Assembly: GCA_028282805.1 (NCBI GenBank) | Contig: JANQHD010000023.1 | Coordinates: forward strand, 310,001-374,000 | DNA: 64,000 bases | Source: Phycisphaeraceae bacterium | Lineage (GTDB): Bacteria; Planctomycetota; Phycisphaerae; Phycisphaerales; Zrk34 | Direction of reading: 5' to 3' | Program-made: the position numbers and the translations under genes | Part shown: positions 1 to 8,387 of the stretch, in pieces | How positions within the stretch are numbered: position 1 is the stretch's first letter | Layout of the letters: every line of letters begins with the position of its first letter | Notes under the pieces: generated by a model | Told to the model about the DNA's origin: nothing | What the model saw: the letters and a program-made list of their open reading frames with translations, nothing else | The model's database searches: none

Positions 1-367
1 CCTGGAGCTTCGGCCCGCCCGGAAGCGCGCGCCACCCGTCGGGCTTGTCCAGCGACAGGCGGTAAAACGCGCCCGACTGGTCGGCCGTGGAGTAGGTGTG
101 CGCCTTGCCCGTGTGCCCGCCGTAGACGTACAGCGAGCGCCCGGTCACCGCGGCGCCGAAGCTCGACGCCGCGTAGGGCATCGCCGGCCAGTCGCCCGCG
201 CTGTCGATCACCCCGGCCGGCTGTGTGGCCGGCTGTGTGGTCGGTTGGGTAGTCGGATGCAAGGCCGGTTGCGTGGTCGGCGCTTGCTCCGCCCGCGCTT
301 CCGCTTGCCACAGCACGGCCGCCGCAGCGAGCACCGCCAACCCCAACGTCTTCGCTTGAAGATTCAT
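1..367 (-). CDS. Kelch-repeat secreted protein, N-terminal part
   Basis: Reading leftwards from the ATG at 365-367, 122 codons remain open to the window edge, so only the N-terminus is present. The first 26 or so residues form a signal peptide (MNLQAKTLGLAVLAAAAVLW, then a cut after ARA). A low-complexity stretch of TTQP/ATQP repeats follows, then a kelch-type blade with SFGAAV, SLYVYGGHTG and a YRLSLD...GW.LP end. Kelch blades build beta-propellers used for binding or, in some families, oxidase chemistry; the ligand cannot be told from this part. Not cotranscribed with anything else seen here. Confidence 0.7.
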   Translation of the reverse strand, partial: MNLQAKTLGLAVLAAAAVLWQAEARAEQAPTTQPALHPTTQPTTQPATQPAGVIDSAGDWPAMPYAASSFGAAVTGRSLYVYGGHTGKAHTYSTADQSGAFYRLSLDKPDGWRALPGGPKLQ

Positions 368-728
368 AGCCCTGTTCTCGTTTCTATATCTAGATGTTGT
401 CGCACCTCGACTCCCGGCGGGGTGCTCGGCATGCTTCTGCGCCTTCCGCACAGGAACGCTTGGCGCAAGGTAGTAAACCCGAGAATTAGTTGCAATATGA
501 CTATTTAATCGATCGCCCCGACCATTCCGGGTCTCCCCAAGCCCGGCCCTGATTAGCCCGCCTTGAAAACCGGGATCCCCGGCACGCGAGCCCGCAGTTG
601 GGAATCAGTCCCCGGGTTGTTCCCGCCTCGACCAACAAACCCCCAAGCCGGACTGAAACGCAGCGCAAGTCCGGACCACACGGGTTCTGGTTACAATCCG
701 CTCATCGTCTCTGTCCGGAGCATGCGGC
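368..728. other. Non-coding stretch between divergent genes
   Basis: Holds the presumed promoter of the leftward kelch gene and the leader of the small membrane gene at 729. TACAAT at 692-697 resembles a -10 box for the forward gene, but no good -35 box is seen. Short open frames here lack start signals and recognisable sequence. I see nothing else. Confidence 0.4.
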
Positions 729-965
729 GTGCCTTTGAAACAAACCTTGTGTCCGCTCATCGTCTGCTTCGCTCTGGTCGCCCTTGCCGTCGCTGCCGTC
801 TTGTTGTGGCAGGCGCTCGTGACCAAAGAATACCGCAGTTACACCGGTGCTTTTCGATCGCTGATTTCAACAGGGTGGCCCGATGACGATCACATGATCG
901 CTTATCGCTCACTGCCCCGACACCCCTTGCCGTTCATCCGGGATCGCTTCGTGCGGTGTTTCTAA
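729..965 (+). CDS. Small single-pass membrane protein, unknown function
   Basis: GTG start at 729 with GGAG at 717-720, eight bases upstream. The 78-residue product has a basic N-terminus followed by one long hydrophobic segment (about residues 8-28, CPLIVCFALVALAVAAVLLW) and a polar tail rich in R and H. I do not recognise a family. Its 3' end overlaps the 3' end of the channel remnant on the other strand. The start signal and the membrane helix favour a real gene, but the size and lack of homologs that I can name keep the call tentative. Confidence 0.35.
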   Translation: MPLKQTLCPLIVCFALVALAVAAVLLWQALVTKEYRSYTGAFRSLISTGWPDDDHMIAYRSLPRHPLPFIRDRFVRCF

Positions 966-1178
966 CTCACGCGCTTTCGACAGGGCGGAGGCCACAAGGC
1001 CGGCCGGCACGGACACCACGCCCAATCCGATCAGCAGGACAAAGAACGTGAACACCCGCCCGCCCGGCCGAGCGGTGTGTCGCTTTGCTTGATGATTTGC
1101 TTGAGTCGTGTCGTCACGACATATCCCCCTTGGCGTGGTCACTTTAGTGACCACGCCGTCTGCGGTCGGCATGACCAT
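909..1178 (-). pseudogene. Remnant of a voltage-gated-type potassium channel (C-terminal S6 helix)
   Basis: The frame read from 1178 down to 909 ends in PGGRVFTFFVLLIGLGVV, then SVPAGLVASALSKARE. This is the pattern of the last transmembrane helix of bacterial Ion_trans/Kch-type channels (usual form: G-R-.-F-.-.-.-.-.-.-.-G-I-G-.-.-A-L-P-A-G-.-.-A-S). The preceding 34 residues carry no selectivity filter TVGYGD and no earlier helices, while a normal channel has 200-280 residues. A GDM-like string occurs in another frame just upstream, which hints at frameshift plus insertion. I read it as a decayed channel gene; a very small true protein is less likely. Confidence 0.45.
1132..1157. repeat. 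Perfect inverted repeat, 12-bp arms
   Basis: Arms GGCGTGGTCACT (1132-1143) and AGTGACCACGCC (1146-1157) are exact reverse complements with only TT between them. The element lies 37 bp before the YheU-family start. There is no T run, so a simple terminator is unlikely; an operator or a small mobile palindrome are alternatives. Confidence 0.6.
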
Positions 1179-1182
1179 GCCT

Positions 1183-1188
1183 TACAAT
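1183..1188 (+). promoter_or_regulatory. Putative -10 box TACAAT of a leaderless gene
   Basis: TACAAT ends six bases before the ATG at 1195, and no ribosome binding site precedes that ATG. The geometry suits transcription starting at or next to the start codon. No clear -35 box is seen. Confidence 0.4.
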
Positions 1189-1194
1189 CTACCC

Positions 1195-1395
1195 ATGCTC
1201 ATCCCGCCGTCGCAACTGAAACCCGAAACGCTGCGGGCGTTGGTCGAGGAGTTCGTGACGCGCGACGGCACCGACCTGGCCGACGCCGAGATGAAGGTCG
1301 CGCAGGTGCTCCGTGCGATCGAAGTCGGCCGGGCGGAGGTCCACTACGACGAGGAAACCGAGACAACCACCATCGTGCCCGTTGATCGGCGGTGA
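1195..1395 (+). CDS. YheU family (UPF0270) protein
   Basis: The 66-residue product starts MLIPPSQLKPETLRALVEEF and continues VTRDGTDLADAEMKVAQVL. This matches the YheU/UPF0270 pattern of IPP..L.PETL..LIEEFV.REGTDYG....L..K..QV along its whole length. The usual YG after GTD is replaced by LA. The family is small, cytosolic and of uncertain function. I chose the internal ATG at 1195 because the family begins there; longer upstream frames have no support. A TACAAT box six bases upstream suggests a leaderless transcript, and a perfect palindrome lies just upstream. Confidence 0.8.
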   Translation: MLIPPSQLKPETLRALVEEFVTRDGTDLADAEMKVAQVLRAIEVGRAEVHYDEETETTTIVPVDRR

Positions 1396-2129
1396 ACCGG
1401 GCCTTGATGGGGTAAACGGGGCAAACGCGAACCGGCTTTGCGTAAAAGCCGTATCATCATCCGGCCGATAGCGTAAAAGACACGTCAAAGCCGAGGGGGC
1501 CGGCTGGTACAGCCGATTTCAGCGTATTATTGGGCTTTAAGGCGATTTCGAGACACAAACCCGGCCGATGGCTGAGTGAAAATTTATCCTTTTTCTTATG
1601 TCAAAGTACTGGAATTGACGAGCCGATTTGTGAGGATAGAAGGATCGCCTCGCGGGGTGTGGCGCCTTGGGCGAACACCGGGCGTGGCGCTCGCCGGCAG
1701 CCAGGGAGTGGCAGCGGGTAAGCCTTACTGGAGCAGGGGTTACAGGGTGGCTGGGTACAGGGTCGAGGGATAGACCATCGGTCACATCTGCCGGCGTTAG
1801 CCGGCTGACTTCTGCTGACAACTTGCTGCTCGTCATGGGCGCGGTGGTTCGGGCCGTGTTTCGTGCACACCGATCGCCACCAAACCCACCGCCCGGCGGG
1901 GCGAGCGTTCGACCAACTCGATGCGCAAGACGCGCACACGAGGGGGGCGGAGCCTGCACACATCGATCACCAAGCCGGCCCTGTGCGGCGTTATTGGCCT
2001 GCATACAGCGCCATCGCCTGGGCCCGCGTTCACGTGGAACACGACTTTGTTTTCACCTTTCGCAGCCAATTCGAGGTTGAACTCGTTCCGTCGGCCGGTG
2101 ACGGGCGCAACCCGGGGAGGGCGATCGCG
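1396..2129. other. Long non-coding stretch before the polysaccharide operon
   Basis: About 730 bases with no gene I can support. A hairpin at 1433-1451 may end the YheU transcript. The rest probably carries the promoter and leader of the response-regulator/antiterminator operon; I could not pick out a convincing -35/-10 pair or an ops-like element by eye. Confidence 0.4.
1433..1451 (+). terminator. Possible hairpin terminator after the YheU-family gene
   Basis: CGGCTTT (1433-1439) pairs with AAAGCCG (1445-1451) across a five-base loop. No T tract follows, so its role as terminator is uncertain. Confidence 0.3.
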
Positions 2130-2783
2130 ATGAGTAAGCAACTTGTCATCGTTCACGCACGGCGGATCATCCGCGAGTCGTTGCGGGCTTTATTAGAGGC
2201 CAGCGGCGGTCACGAGGTGGTCGGCGAATCGGCGGACGGTCGCGCGGCGATCGAAACCGTCGAGCGCACCCGGCCGCAGGTCGTGCTGATGGACTTGTCG
2301 CTGCCGGTGCTCAACGGCATCGACACCACGCGGCAGTTGTCGCGCAAGTGCCCGCGGGCGAAAGTGCTGGTGCTGGCGATGACCAGCGATCGGCACCACG
2401 TGGCCGAGGCGCTGAAGGCGGGGGCGGCCGGGGCGCTGTGGCACGACTGTTCGAGCGACGAGCTGCTCCGCGCCATCGAGGTGGTGCAGACCGAGCAGAT
2501 GTATTTGTCGCCGGGCATCGCGGACGTGGTGGTCAACAGCTACGTGCGCAACCCCGAGGGCAACGGCGACGGCCGGCTGGCGCTTTTGACCAACCGTCAG
2601 CGCGAGGTGTTGCAGCTGCTCAGCGAGGGCCGATCGACCAAGCAGATCGCGCTGGACCTGGACATCAGCCCGAAGACCGTCGACACGCACCGCCAGGACC
2701 TGATGATGAAGCTGAACATGTTCTCGGTGGCGGAGCTGACGAAGTTCGCGGTGCGCGAGGGGTTGACGTCGCTGGACGCGTGA
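2130..2783 (+). CDS. NarL/FixJ-type response regulator with degenerate receiver
   Basis: 217 residues from the ATG at 2130, preceded by GGGGAGG at 2114-2120. The receiver domain (about 4-120) keeps the phosphorylatable Asp55 (VVLMDLSLPVLNG) and Thr85. The acidic pair that binds magnesium is replaced by His9-Ala10 (LVIVHARRII), and the usual lysine near position 105 is histidine (GALWHD). The C-terminal LuxR helix-turn-helix (about 150-212) is intact: LTNRQREVLQLLSEGRSTKQ and IALDLDISPKTVDTHRQDL. No sensor kinase gene is near. It heads the polysaccharide gene chain and may control it, perhaps without classical phosphorylation. Confidence 0.88.
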   Translation: MSKQLVIVHARRIIRESLRALLEASGGHEVVGESADGRAAIETVERTRPQVVLMDLSLPVLNGIDTTRQLSRKCPRAKVLVLAMTSDRHHVAEALKAGAAGALWHDCSSDELLRAIEVVQTEQMYLSPGIADVVVNSYVRNPEGNGDGRLALLTNRQREVLQLLSEGRSTKQIALDLDISPKTVDTHRQDLMMKLNMFSVAELTKFAVREGLTSLDA

Positions 2784-2831
2784 GCTTCGCAGGAGAGCGA
2801 ACCAGTCGGCCGATAGTTGGGTAATAGTCAG

Positions 2832-3380
2832 ATGGAAGTTGGAACGCACGCGATGAACCAGCCGATCGAGTCGGACAACACGGCGCACGACCACCGTTGG
2901 TGGGTGTTGCACACGATGAGCCGGCAGGAGAAGGCGGTGGCGGCGGCGTTGATGTCGCGCGGGGTCGAGCACCTGCTGCCGTTGGTCAAGAAGGTGCGGT
3001 ATCACGGGCGTCGGAAGCTGGTGTCGGAGCTGCCGTTGTTTGCGGGTTACGTGTTTTTGAAGGGCTCGGCGGAGGACGCGTGGGAGCTCGACCGCAACAA
3101 GCGTTTGGCGCAGATCATCGAGGTGGCGGACCAGGCGCAGCTGGAGTGGGAGCTGCAGAACATACGCATGGCGCTGGCCGCCGAGGCGCCGTTGGACGCG
3201 TACCCGTACCTGGAACAGGGCGTGCGGGTGGAGGTGCGGGGCGGGCCGTTCCGTGGGATGCAGGGCGTGGTCGAATCGCGTGCGGCGATGGACCGTTTGA
3301 TATTGCAGGTACAGACGCTCGGTCAGGCGGCGAGCATCGAGATCGACGGCGCGCTGCTCGACGTGGTGGACGAAGGGTGA
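2832..3380 (+). CDS. NusG/RfaH-like transcription antiterminator
   Basis: About 182 residues. An NGN domain starts at HRWWVLHTMSRQEKAVAAAL and includes LPLFAGYVFLKG. A KOW domain follows (GVRVEVRGGPFRGMQGVVES). Specialised NusG paralogs such as RfaH, LoaP and UpxY ride with RNA polymerase to let it read very long polysaccharide operons. The position directly before a chain of about 30 genes fits that role. Possible starts are TTG 2817, ATG 2832 and ATG 2853; none has a strong ribosome site. It ends one base before the epimerase start, so it is cotranscribed with it. Confidence 0.85.
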   Translation: MEVGTHAMNQPIESDNTAHDHRWWVLHTMSRQEKAVAAALMSRGVEHLLPLVKKVRYHGRRKLVSELPLFAGYVFLKGSAEDAWELDRNKRLAQIIEVADQAQLEWELQNIRMALAAEAPLDAYPYLEQGVRVEVRGGPFRGMQGVVESRAAMDRLILQVQTLGQAASIEIDGALLDVVDEG

Positions 3381-3381
3381 G

Positions 3382-4407
3382 ATGAGCGACAAGCAGGCAC
3401 AGGTTGATTGGCGTGCGCATCACGGTGAGGCTTTCGCCGGCCGGCGCGTGGCGGTGACGGGGGCGGCGGGCTTCATCGGTTCGCACATCGCAGCGGCGCT
3501 CGGCGAACTCGGTGCGGCGGTGGTGGCGTTCGATGATTTGTCGAACGGCGACTGGTCGAACCTCGATCACGCGGCGGGCGATGTTCGGCGGGTGACGGGC
3601 AGCGTGTGCGACTTGGCGGCGCTGTCGGCGGCGCTCGAAGGCTGCGAGTTTGTGTTTCATCACGCGGCGCGGGTGTCGGTGGCGGAGAGCGTGACCGAGC
3701 CGAGCGTGTATTGCGAGACGAACGTGGGCGGCACGCTGAACGTGCTGGAAGCGTCGCGGTCGGCGGGGGTGCGGCGTGTGATGTACGCCGGGTCGGCCAG
3801 CGCATACGGCGACCCGCGGGGGGTCGATGCGGTCGACGAGTCGGTGCCGCCGATGACGATGAACCCGTACGCGGCGACGAAGCTGGCGGGCGAGTTGTTG
3901 TTGGAATCGTGGGCCCACTGCCACGACATGGACGCGGTGACGCTGCGTTACTTCAACATATTCGGGCCGCGCCAGCGCGCCGATTCGCCTTACTCGGGCG
4001 TGATCGCGGCGTTCGCGCACCGGTTGTTGGCGGGCGAGCCGGTCACGATACACGGCGACGGCGGGCAGACGCGCGACTTTGTTTACGTGGCCAACGCGGC
4101 GCACGCGAACCTGTTGGCGGCGCGGTGTGAGCAGCCGCTGATGGGCCGGCGGTTCAACATCGGCACGGGGCGCTCGGTCAGCGTTAACGGGCTGTTTGCG
4201 CAGGTGGCGCAGATGACCGGGCGCGATACGCAGGCGGCGCACGGTGAGGCGCGCGTGGGCGACATCCGTCATTCGAAGGCAAACGCGCAGGCGGCGCATG
4301 CGACGCTGGGTTTCGAACCGGTCGTTGGTTTTGAAGCAGGCCTCGCGCAGACGGTGGCGTGGTACCAGCAGCAGGCGCAAGGACAGGTGAGCGGGGCACG
4401 GGGCTGA
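3382..4407 (+). CDS. NAD-dependent sugar epimerase/dehydratase (extended SDR)
   Basis: 341 residues. A Rossmann NAD-binding motif sits at the N-terminus (VTGAAGFIGSH, Gly27/30/33), and a catalytic Tyr163-x3-Lys167 pair lies in NPYAATKLAGE, with SASAYG upstream. The FGPRQ and GDG.QTRDFVYV motifs place it with UDP-glucose 4-epimerase-like enzymes. It most likely interconverts a nucleotide-activated hexose or uronic acid for the polysaccharide. The exact sugar cannot be read from sequence. It follows the antiterminator by one base and overlaps the next gene by one base (TGATG). Confidence 0.9.
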   Translation: MSDKQAQVDWRAHHGEAFAGRRVAVTGAAGFIGSHIAAALGELGAAVVAFDDLSNGDWSNLDHAAGDVRRVTGSVCDLAALSAALEGCEFVFHHAARVSVAESVTEPSVYCETNVGGTLNVLEASRSAGVRRVMYAGSASAYGDPRGVDAVDESVPPMTMNPYAATKLAGELLLESWAHCHDMDAVTLRYFNIFGPRQRADSPYSGVIAAFAHRLLAGEPVTIHGDGGQTRDFVYVANAAHANLLAARCEQPLMGRRFNIGTGRSVSVNGLFAQVAQMTGRDTQAAHGEARVGDIRHSKANAQAAHATLGFEPVVGFEAGLAQTVAWYQQQAQGQVSGARG

Positions 4408-5195
4408 TGGGCTTGGGTCAATCGATCGCTTTGCGTTGGTCGCAGGCCTTAGCCTACGGCCGATACGTGCGTCGGCCGATGCGGTGTTACGCCGATTGGC
4501 TGAGGCTGCGGCGCAAGCCGTACACCGTGGAAACGCGCGACGGGCTGGTGATGGAGCTTCGGCCGGGCGGCGGGGACCGGTTCGCGTTTTACGAAACCGT
4601 CATTCGGCGCGACTACCTGCAAGACGGCGTCGAATTGCAACCCGGTCAGACCGTGATCGACATCGGCGCGAACATCGGGGGTTTCACGCTGGTGGCGGCG
4701 CAGGTGGTGGGCGATAGCGGGCGTGTGATCGCGGTAGAGCCGGAGCGGCAGACGTTCGAGCGGTTGGAGCGCAACATCGCGCACAACGGGTTCGAGCAGG
4801 TCGCCGCGTTGAAGCTGGCTGTGGGCGGCGCGCCGGGCGAGGCGGTGCTGTACACGTTTGACAACCCGCTGATGAGTTCGATTGTGCGAGACGACCACGA
4901 CGCGGTGCCACCGGAGGGGGCGCAGGTGATTGAGGTGGTCACGCTGGGGCAGTTGCTGGATGGGCAGGGCGTCGAGCGCTGCGACCTGTTGAAGATGGAC
5001 TGCGAGGGAGCGGAGTACGACATCGTCGACGCGCTCGACGCGGAGACGGCCGGGCGGATCGGTCGCATCGTGATGGAGACGCACCCGGTTGAAGGGCGAA
5101 CGGTCGACGGGTTGACGAAACAGCTCGAGGCGTTGGGTTTTGCGGTTTCGATCGGGCACGCGCACCTGCTGTCGGCGTGGCGCGAGAACGCTTGA
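4407..5195 (+). CDS. FkbM family methyltransferase
   Basis: 262 residues. The SAM-binding core shows VIDIGANIGGFTLVAA (motif I) and VIAVEPERQTFERLERNI (acidic loop), and further on LLKMDCEGAEYDIV, the FkbM signature. FkbM enzymes O-methylate sugars or polyketides, so a methylated sugar in the polymer is likely. Start ATG at 4407 overlaps the epimerase stop as TGATG, which favours it over the upstream alternative at 4359. A second FkbM enzyme lies at 21947. Confidence 0.88.
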   Translation: MGLGQSIALRWSQALAYGRYVRRPMRCYADWLRLRRKPYTVETRDGLVMELRPGGGDRFAFYETVIRRDYLQDGVELQPGQTVIDIGANIGGFTLVAAQVVGDSGRVIAVEPERQTFERLERNIAHNGFEQVAALKLAVGGAPGEAVLYTFDNPLMSSIVRDDHDAVPPEGAQVIEVVTLGQLLDGQGVERCDLLKMDCEGAEYDIVDALDAETAGRIGRIVMETHPVEGRTVDGLTKQLEALGFAVSIGHAHLLSAWRENA

Positions 5196-5199
5196 ACAC

Positions 5200-6330
5200 A
5201 TGACACGCGAGAAACTGAAGCTCAAGGTGCAACTCGGCGTGGTGCGGGGGCTGCTGCGTACGATGTTGCGTTGGGCACACACGACGGGCGATCGGCCGGG
5301 CTATTCGATCGTGTTGGGCGTGCCGTGGATGTTGCGCGGGTTGCTGGGCGTGAACTTGCGTTTCGTGCAGCGGTGCGACTTGTCGGATGTGGACGCGATT
5401 TACTTGGTGTTTGATCGGCCGGCGCAGGGGGGCATGGACGATTTTATAGCGGAGACGCGAGCGGCGTTTGGCGATTTGCCGTTGGTGTTTGATCACCACT
5501 ACCCGGTGAGCGGTCGGCTGGTGCAGCGGGCGAACAACGCGTCGCTGTTTGCGTGTATGAACTGGACGCTGGGCATTCGTGCGGCGCGCACGCGGTACGT
5601 GGTGCTGCACGACTTTGATTTGTACCCGACGCACGAAGCATATTTCCGTCGCCTGTACGACCAGCTTTGTAGCGACAAGCTTCACTTCACGGCGAACGAG
5701 CTGACGCACTTCGACGGGCTGACGGATAAGGACAACGTGTTGGGCACTTGGTCGTTGGGCATCGACGCGGATTGGTTGCGGAGCAACTTCAAGCCGGTGA
5801 TGTGCTTTCACGCGGTCGACAAGGTCGGCGGGCGTTGGACGAGCCTGGACGGTTTGACGCACATCGAAACAAAAACGGATCGGCGGAAGCTGTGTGAAAC
5901 GGCAACGCGGGATCACTTCGTGCACGTGACGAACCTGTGCAGCGTGTTTTTGCGTTACACGAGCGGGCAGGGGTTCGACCCGGTGTGGCGGTTGCACATG
6001 CTGTGGTATTTACAGCACCTGTCGGGTGACAGCGGACCGATGACGCGCGCGACCGAGGCGCTGGGCGCGGCGGAGACGGCGGGGCTGGTGGTCGACGGGC
6101 GCACGATCGACTTTACAGGCACGCACGTGACATGCGGCGACGCGCTACGCGAGCGCGTCGAGGCGATGGAGCGTTCGTTGCACGGTGAGGTCAGCGATGA
6201 TGTGGCGGCGTACCTGGAGGCGTCGGCGCGTTACTTCGATCGCATCGGCGAGCGCAGCGAGTTGCGCGACGCGAGCGGCGCGGTGGTGTGGTCGGATCGA
6301 GCGGACGCTTCGGCGCAGGTGGTGACGTGA
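5200..6330 (+). CDS. Putative GT-A-like glycosyltransferase, family unclear
   Basis: 376 residues starting at ATG 5200, four bases after the previous stop. A central YVVLHDFDLYPTHEAYFRRL segment offers a D-x-D type metal site, and the layout (nucleotide-fold N-half, WRLHMLWYLQHL C-half) is compatible with a GT-A glycosyltransferase. I do not recognise a named family, and no close motif set is complete. Its place inside the glycosyltransferase chain and the 4-base overlap with the deacetylase gene support a role in polymer assembly. Confidence 0.5.
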   Translation: MTREKLKLKVQLGVVRGLLRTMLRWAHTTGDRPGYSIVLGVPWMLRGLLGVNLRFVQRCDLSDVDAIYLVFDRPAQGGMDDFIAETRAAFGDLPLVFDHHYPVSGRLVQRANNASLFACMNWTLGIRAARTRYVVLHDFDLYPTHEAYFRRLYDQLCSDKLHFTANELTHFDGLTDKDNVLGTWSLGIDADWLRSNFKPVMCFHAVDKVGGRWTSLDGLTHIETKTDRRKLCETATRDHFVHVTNLCSVFLRYTSGQGFDPVWRLHMLWYLQHLSGDSGPMTRATEALGAAETAGLVVDGRTIDFTGTHVTCGDALRERVEAMERSLHGEVSDDVAAYLEASARYFDRIGERSELRDASGAVVWSDRADASAQVVT

Positions 6331-7343
6331 GCTTGGCGCGGGCCATACGGAACATGGCGGATCACGTCGGCCGGCTTGCGGGTTTGGTGCGGCGGATGGA
6401 GTCGCGCATGGCGAGCGGGTTTATGGTGTTGATGTACCACCGCGTGTTGCCGGACGAGTTGGCGGGGCGGTACCCGCTGAGCGATCTGGTGGTGCCGTTG
6501 TCGTTGTTCGAGCGGCAGGTGGCGTACATGGCGGGGCGCTACACGCTGACGACGGTGGGTGATGCGATGGGAACGGCGGGCGCAGATAACGCGCAGCCGT
6601 GTGTGTGCATCACGTTCGATGACGGGCACTACGACCAGCACGAACATGCGGCGCGGGTGTTGGATGCGCACGGCGTGCGGGGCACGTTTTTTTTGACGGC
6701 GGGCTTGATCGGCACGGAACGGGTGCATTGGTTTGATCGCATGGCGGCGTTGTGGGTCGGCGGTAGCCGAGCGGCGTGCGTCGAAGCGGCGCGCGAGCAC
6801 GTGGGGGTCGAGGTGGCCGACTTGCAAGGGTGGATGAACGCGTTGACATTCAATACGCAGGGCGTGCGGCGTGCGATGGTCGAGGCGCTGAGCGGCGAGC
6901 CGGCGGATGCGGGGTTGGTCGAGTTGGCGCGCGTGATGAGCTGGGGCGATGTGCGTGACCTCGTCGCGCGTGGTCACGAGGTTGCGTCGCACGGTTTGAC
7001 GCACCAGCCGTTGGCGACTTGTGACGAGCGGACACAACGCCGCGAGTTGAGTGAGTCAAAGCGATTACTCGAAACGGAGCTCGGCGGGCCTGTGACGGGG
7101 TTCAGTTACCCCAACGGATCGTTCGACGATGCGGTGGTCGGTAGCGCGAGGGAAGCGGGGTACGGCTACGCGGTGACGGCGGCGGGTGGCTTGAACGGCG
7201 GCGCGGGCGACTCGATGCGTTTGGGCCGGCGGAACATGCACGCGGACCACTGCGTGGATCGGCGGGGGCGGTTCGTGCCGTTGGGTTTGCGGGCCGAGTT
7301 GTGCGGCTACCGGCAGGCGGTGCGCGACATGAGCGGGCGATAA
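6327..7343 (+). CDS. Polysaccharide deacetylase (NodB homology)
   Basis: 338 residues, GTG start overlapping the previous stop (GTGA). NodB motifs are present in order: MVLMYHRVLPD, CVCITFDDGHYDQH (motif 1, catalytic base and metal Asp), EVASHGLTHQPL (motif 2, H-x3-H metal ligands) and FSYPNGSFDD (motif 3). The family removes N- or O-acetyl groups from carbohydrate. No signal peptide is evident, so it may act on a lipid-linked or nucleotide intermediate inside the cell, or be exported by another route. Confidence 0.88.
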   Translation: MSLARAIRNMADHVGRLAGLVRRMESRMASGFMVLMYHRVLPDELAGRYPLSDLVVPLSLFERQVAYMAGRYTLTTVGDAMGTAGADNAQPCVCITFDDGHYDQHEHAARVLDAHGVRGTFFLTAGLIGTERVHWFDRMAALWVGGSRAACVEAAREHVGVEVADLQGWMNALTFNTQGVRRAMVEALSGEPADAGLVELARVMSWGDVRDLVARGHEVASHGLTHQPLATCDERTQRRELSESKRLLETELGGPVTGFSYPNGSFDDAVVGSAREAGYGYAVTAAGGLNGGAGDSMRLGRRNMHADHCVDRRGRFVPLGLRAELCGYRQAVRDMSGR

Positions 7344-7349
7344 CAAAGC

Positions 7350-8387
7350 ATGATTGTTTGCACGTACGAAGATCGGCCGACGGCGTTGATCGGTTTGAAG
7401 CTGTTGGTGTTGAGCCTGCGCCGCTGCGTGGGCGATTGGCCGGTGATGGTGTTTGTGCGCAACATCGATGTGGGCGAGGCGCGCGAACTGCTTGGCGATG
7501 ACGGCGTTGAGCTGCGCGACGCGAACGATTTGAACTCGGCCGGGTGGAACGTGAAGCCGGCGATACTGACGCGCATGCTCGATGAGGGGCACGGGCGCGT
7601 GTTGTGGGTCGATTCGGATATTGTGGTGGCGCATGACTTTCGACCGTTGCTCGATGCGCACGGCGACGAGGTGTTCGTCGCGACGCAGGAACACCGGTGG
7701 GGGATGTGCCCGGGCAGCCGGCTGCGGACGGGCAAGTGGGGGTTTGAGGCGGGGCGCGAGCTGCCGGTGACGGTGAACTCGGGTGTGATGCGCGTGTCGC
7801 CGAGCCACCGTGACTTGCTGGACCGGTGGATGGAACTGTTGGAATCGAACGAGTACGCGCAGATGCAGGCCCGGCCGTGGTACGAACGACCGGCGCACCT
7901 GTTGAGTGACCAGGACGTGCTGACGGCGCTGTTGGGTTCGGCGGAGTTTGCCGGCGTGCCGGTGCACCTGTTGCGGCGCGGGCGCGACATCGCGCAGCAC
8001 CATGGACCGTCGGGTTTTTCGGTGGGTGAGCGCTTGGCGGTGTTGTTCAAGGGGACGCCGCCGTTGGTGCACTGCCAGGGGCCGAAGGCGTGGGATTACG
8101 GGCCGGGCGACACGCTGGGGCGTGACAAGCGGCGGTATTACGAGCGGTTGTACTTGGAGCTTTCGTTGTACAGCGCGGTGGCGGGGCGATACCGGGACGA
8201 GGTTGGCTTGCCGATGGACTGGACGCGCCCCAGCGCGTGGCCGGCGCGTTTGTGTCACGCGCTGATGCTGGGGCAGCCGGTGTTGCGCGGGTTGCCGTTG
8301 GCGGTGTTCGACACGGTGGTCAAGTCGGTGCGGCGCATGGTCGGGCGCACGCACTGGGACCGCGACGGCGAGGTGGTGGCGGCGTGA
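7350..8387 (+). CDS. Glycosyltransferase, GT8-like
   Basis: 345 residues. The motif GRVLWVDSDIVVAHDF (D-x-D metal site) and the later NSGVMRVSP and LSDQDVLTALL are typical of GT-A retaining transferases related to GT8. The C-terminal LVHCQGPKAWDY contains a His that could be the third metal ligand. Probably transfers a hexose to the growing repeat unit in the cytoplasm. It begins six bases after the deacetylase and ends overlapping the next GT gene by one base. Confidence 0.75.
   Translation: MIVCTYEDRPTALIGLKLLVLSLRRCVGDWPVMVFVRNIDVGEARELLGDDGVELRDANDLNSAGWNVKPAILTRMLDEGHGRVLWVDSDIVVAHDFRPLLDAHGDEVFVATQEHRWGMCPGSRLRTGKWGFEAGRELPVTVNSGVMRVSPSHRDLLDRWMELLESNEYAQMQARPWYERPAHLLSDQDVLTALLGSAEFAGVPVHLLRRGRDIAQHHGPSGFSVGERLAVLFKGTPPLVHCQGPKAWDYGPGDTLGRDKRRYYERLYLELSLYSAVAGRYRDEVGLPMDWTRPSAWPARLCHALMLGQPVLRGLPLAVFDTVVKSVRRMVGRTHWDRDGEVVAA

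Noticed and set aside
1537-2004. Minus-strand frame of 155 codons and several forward frames in the same stretch
   Set aside because: No ribosome site, no recognisable motif, and residue composition typical of random GC-rich frames.
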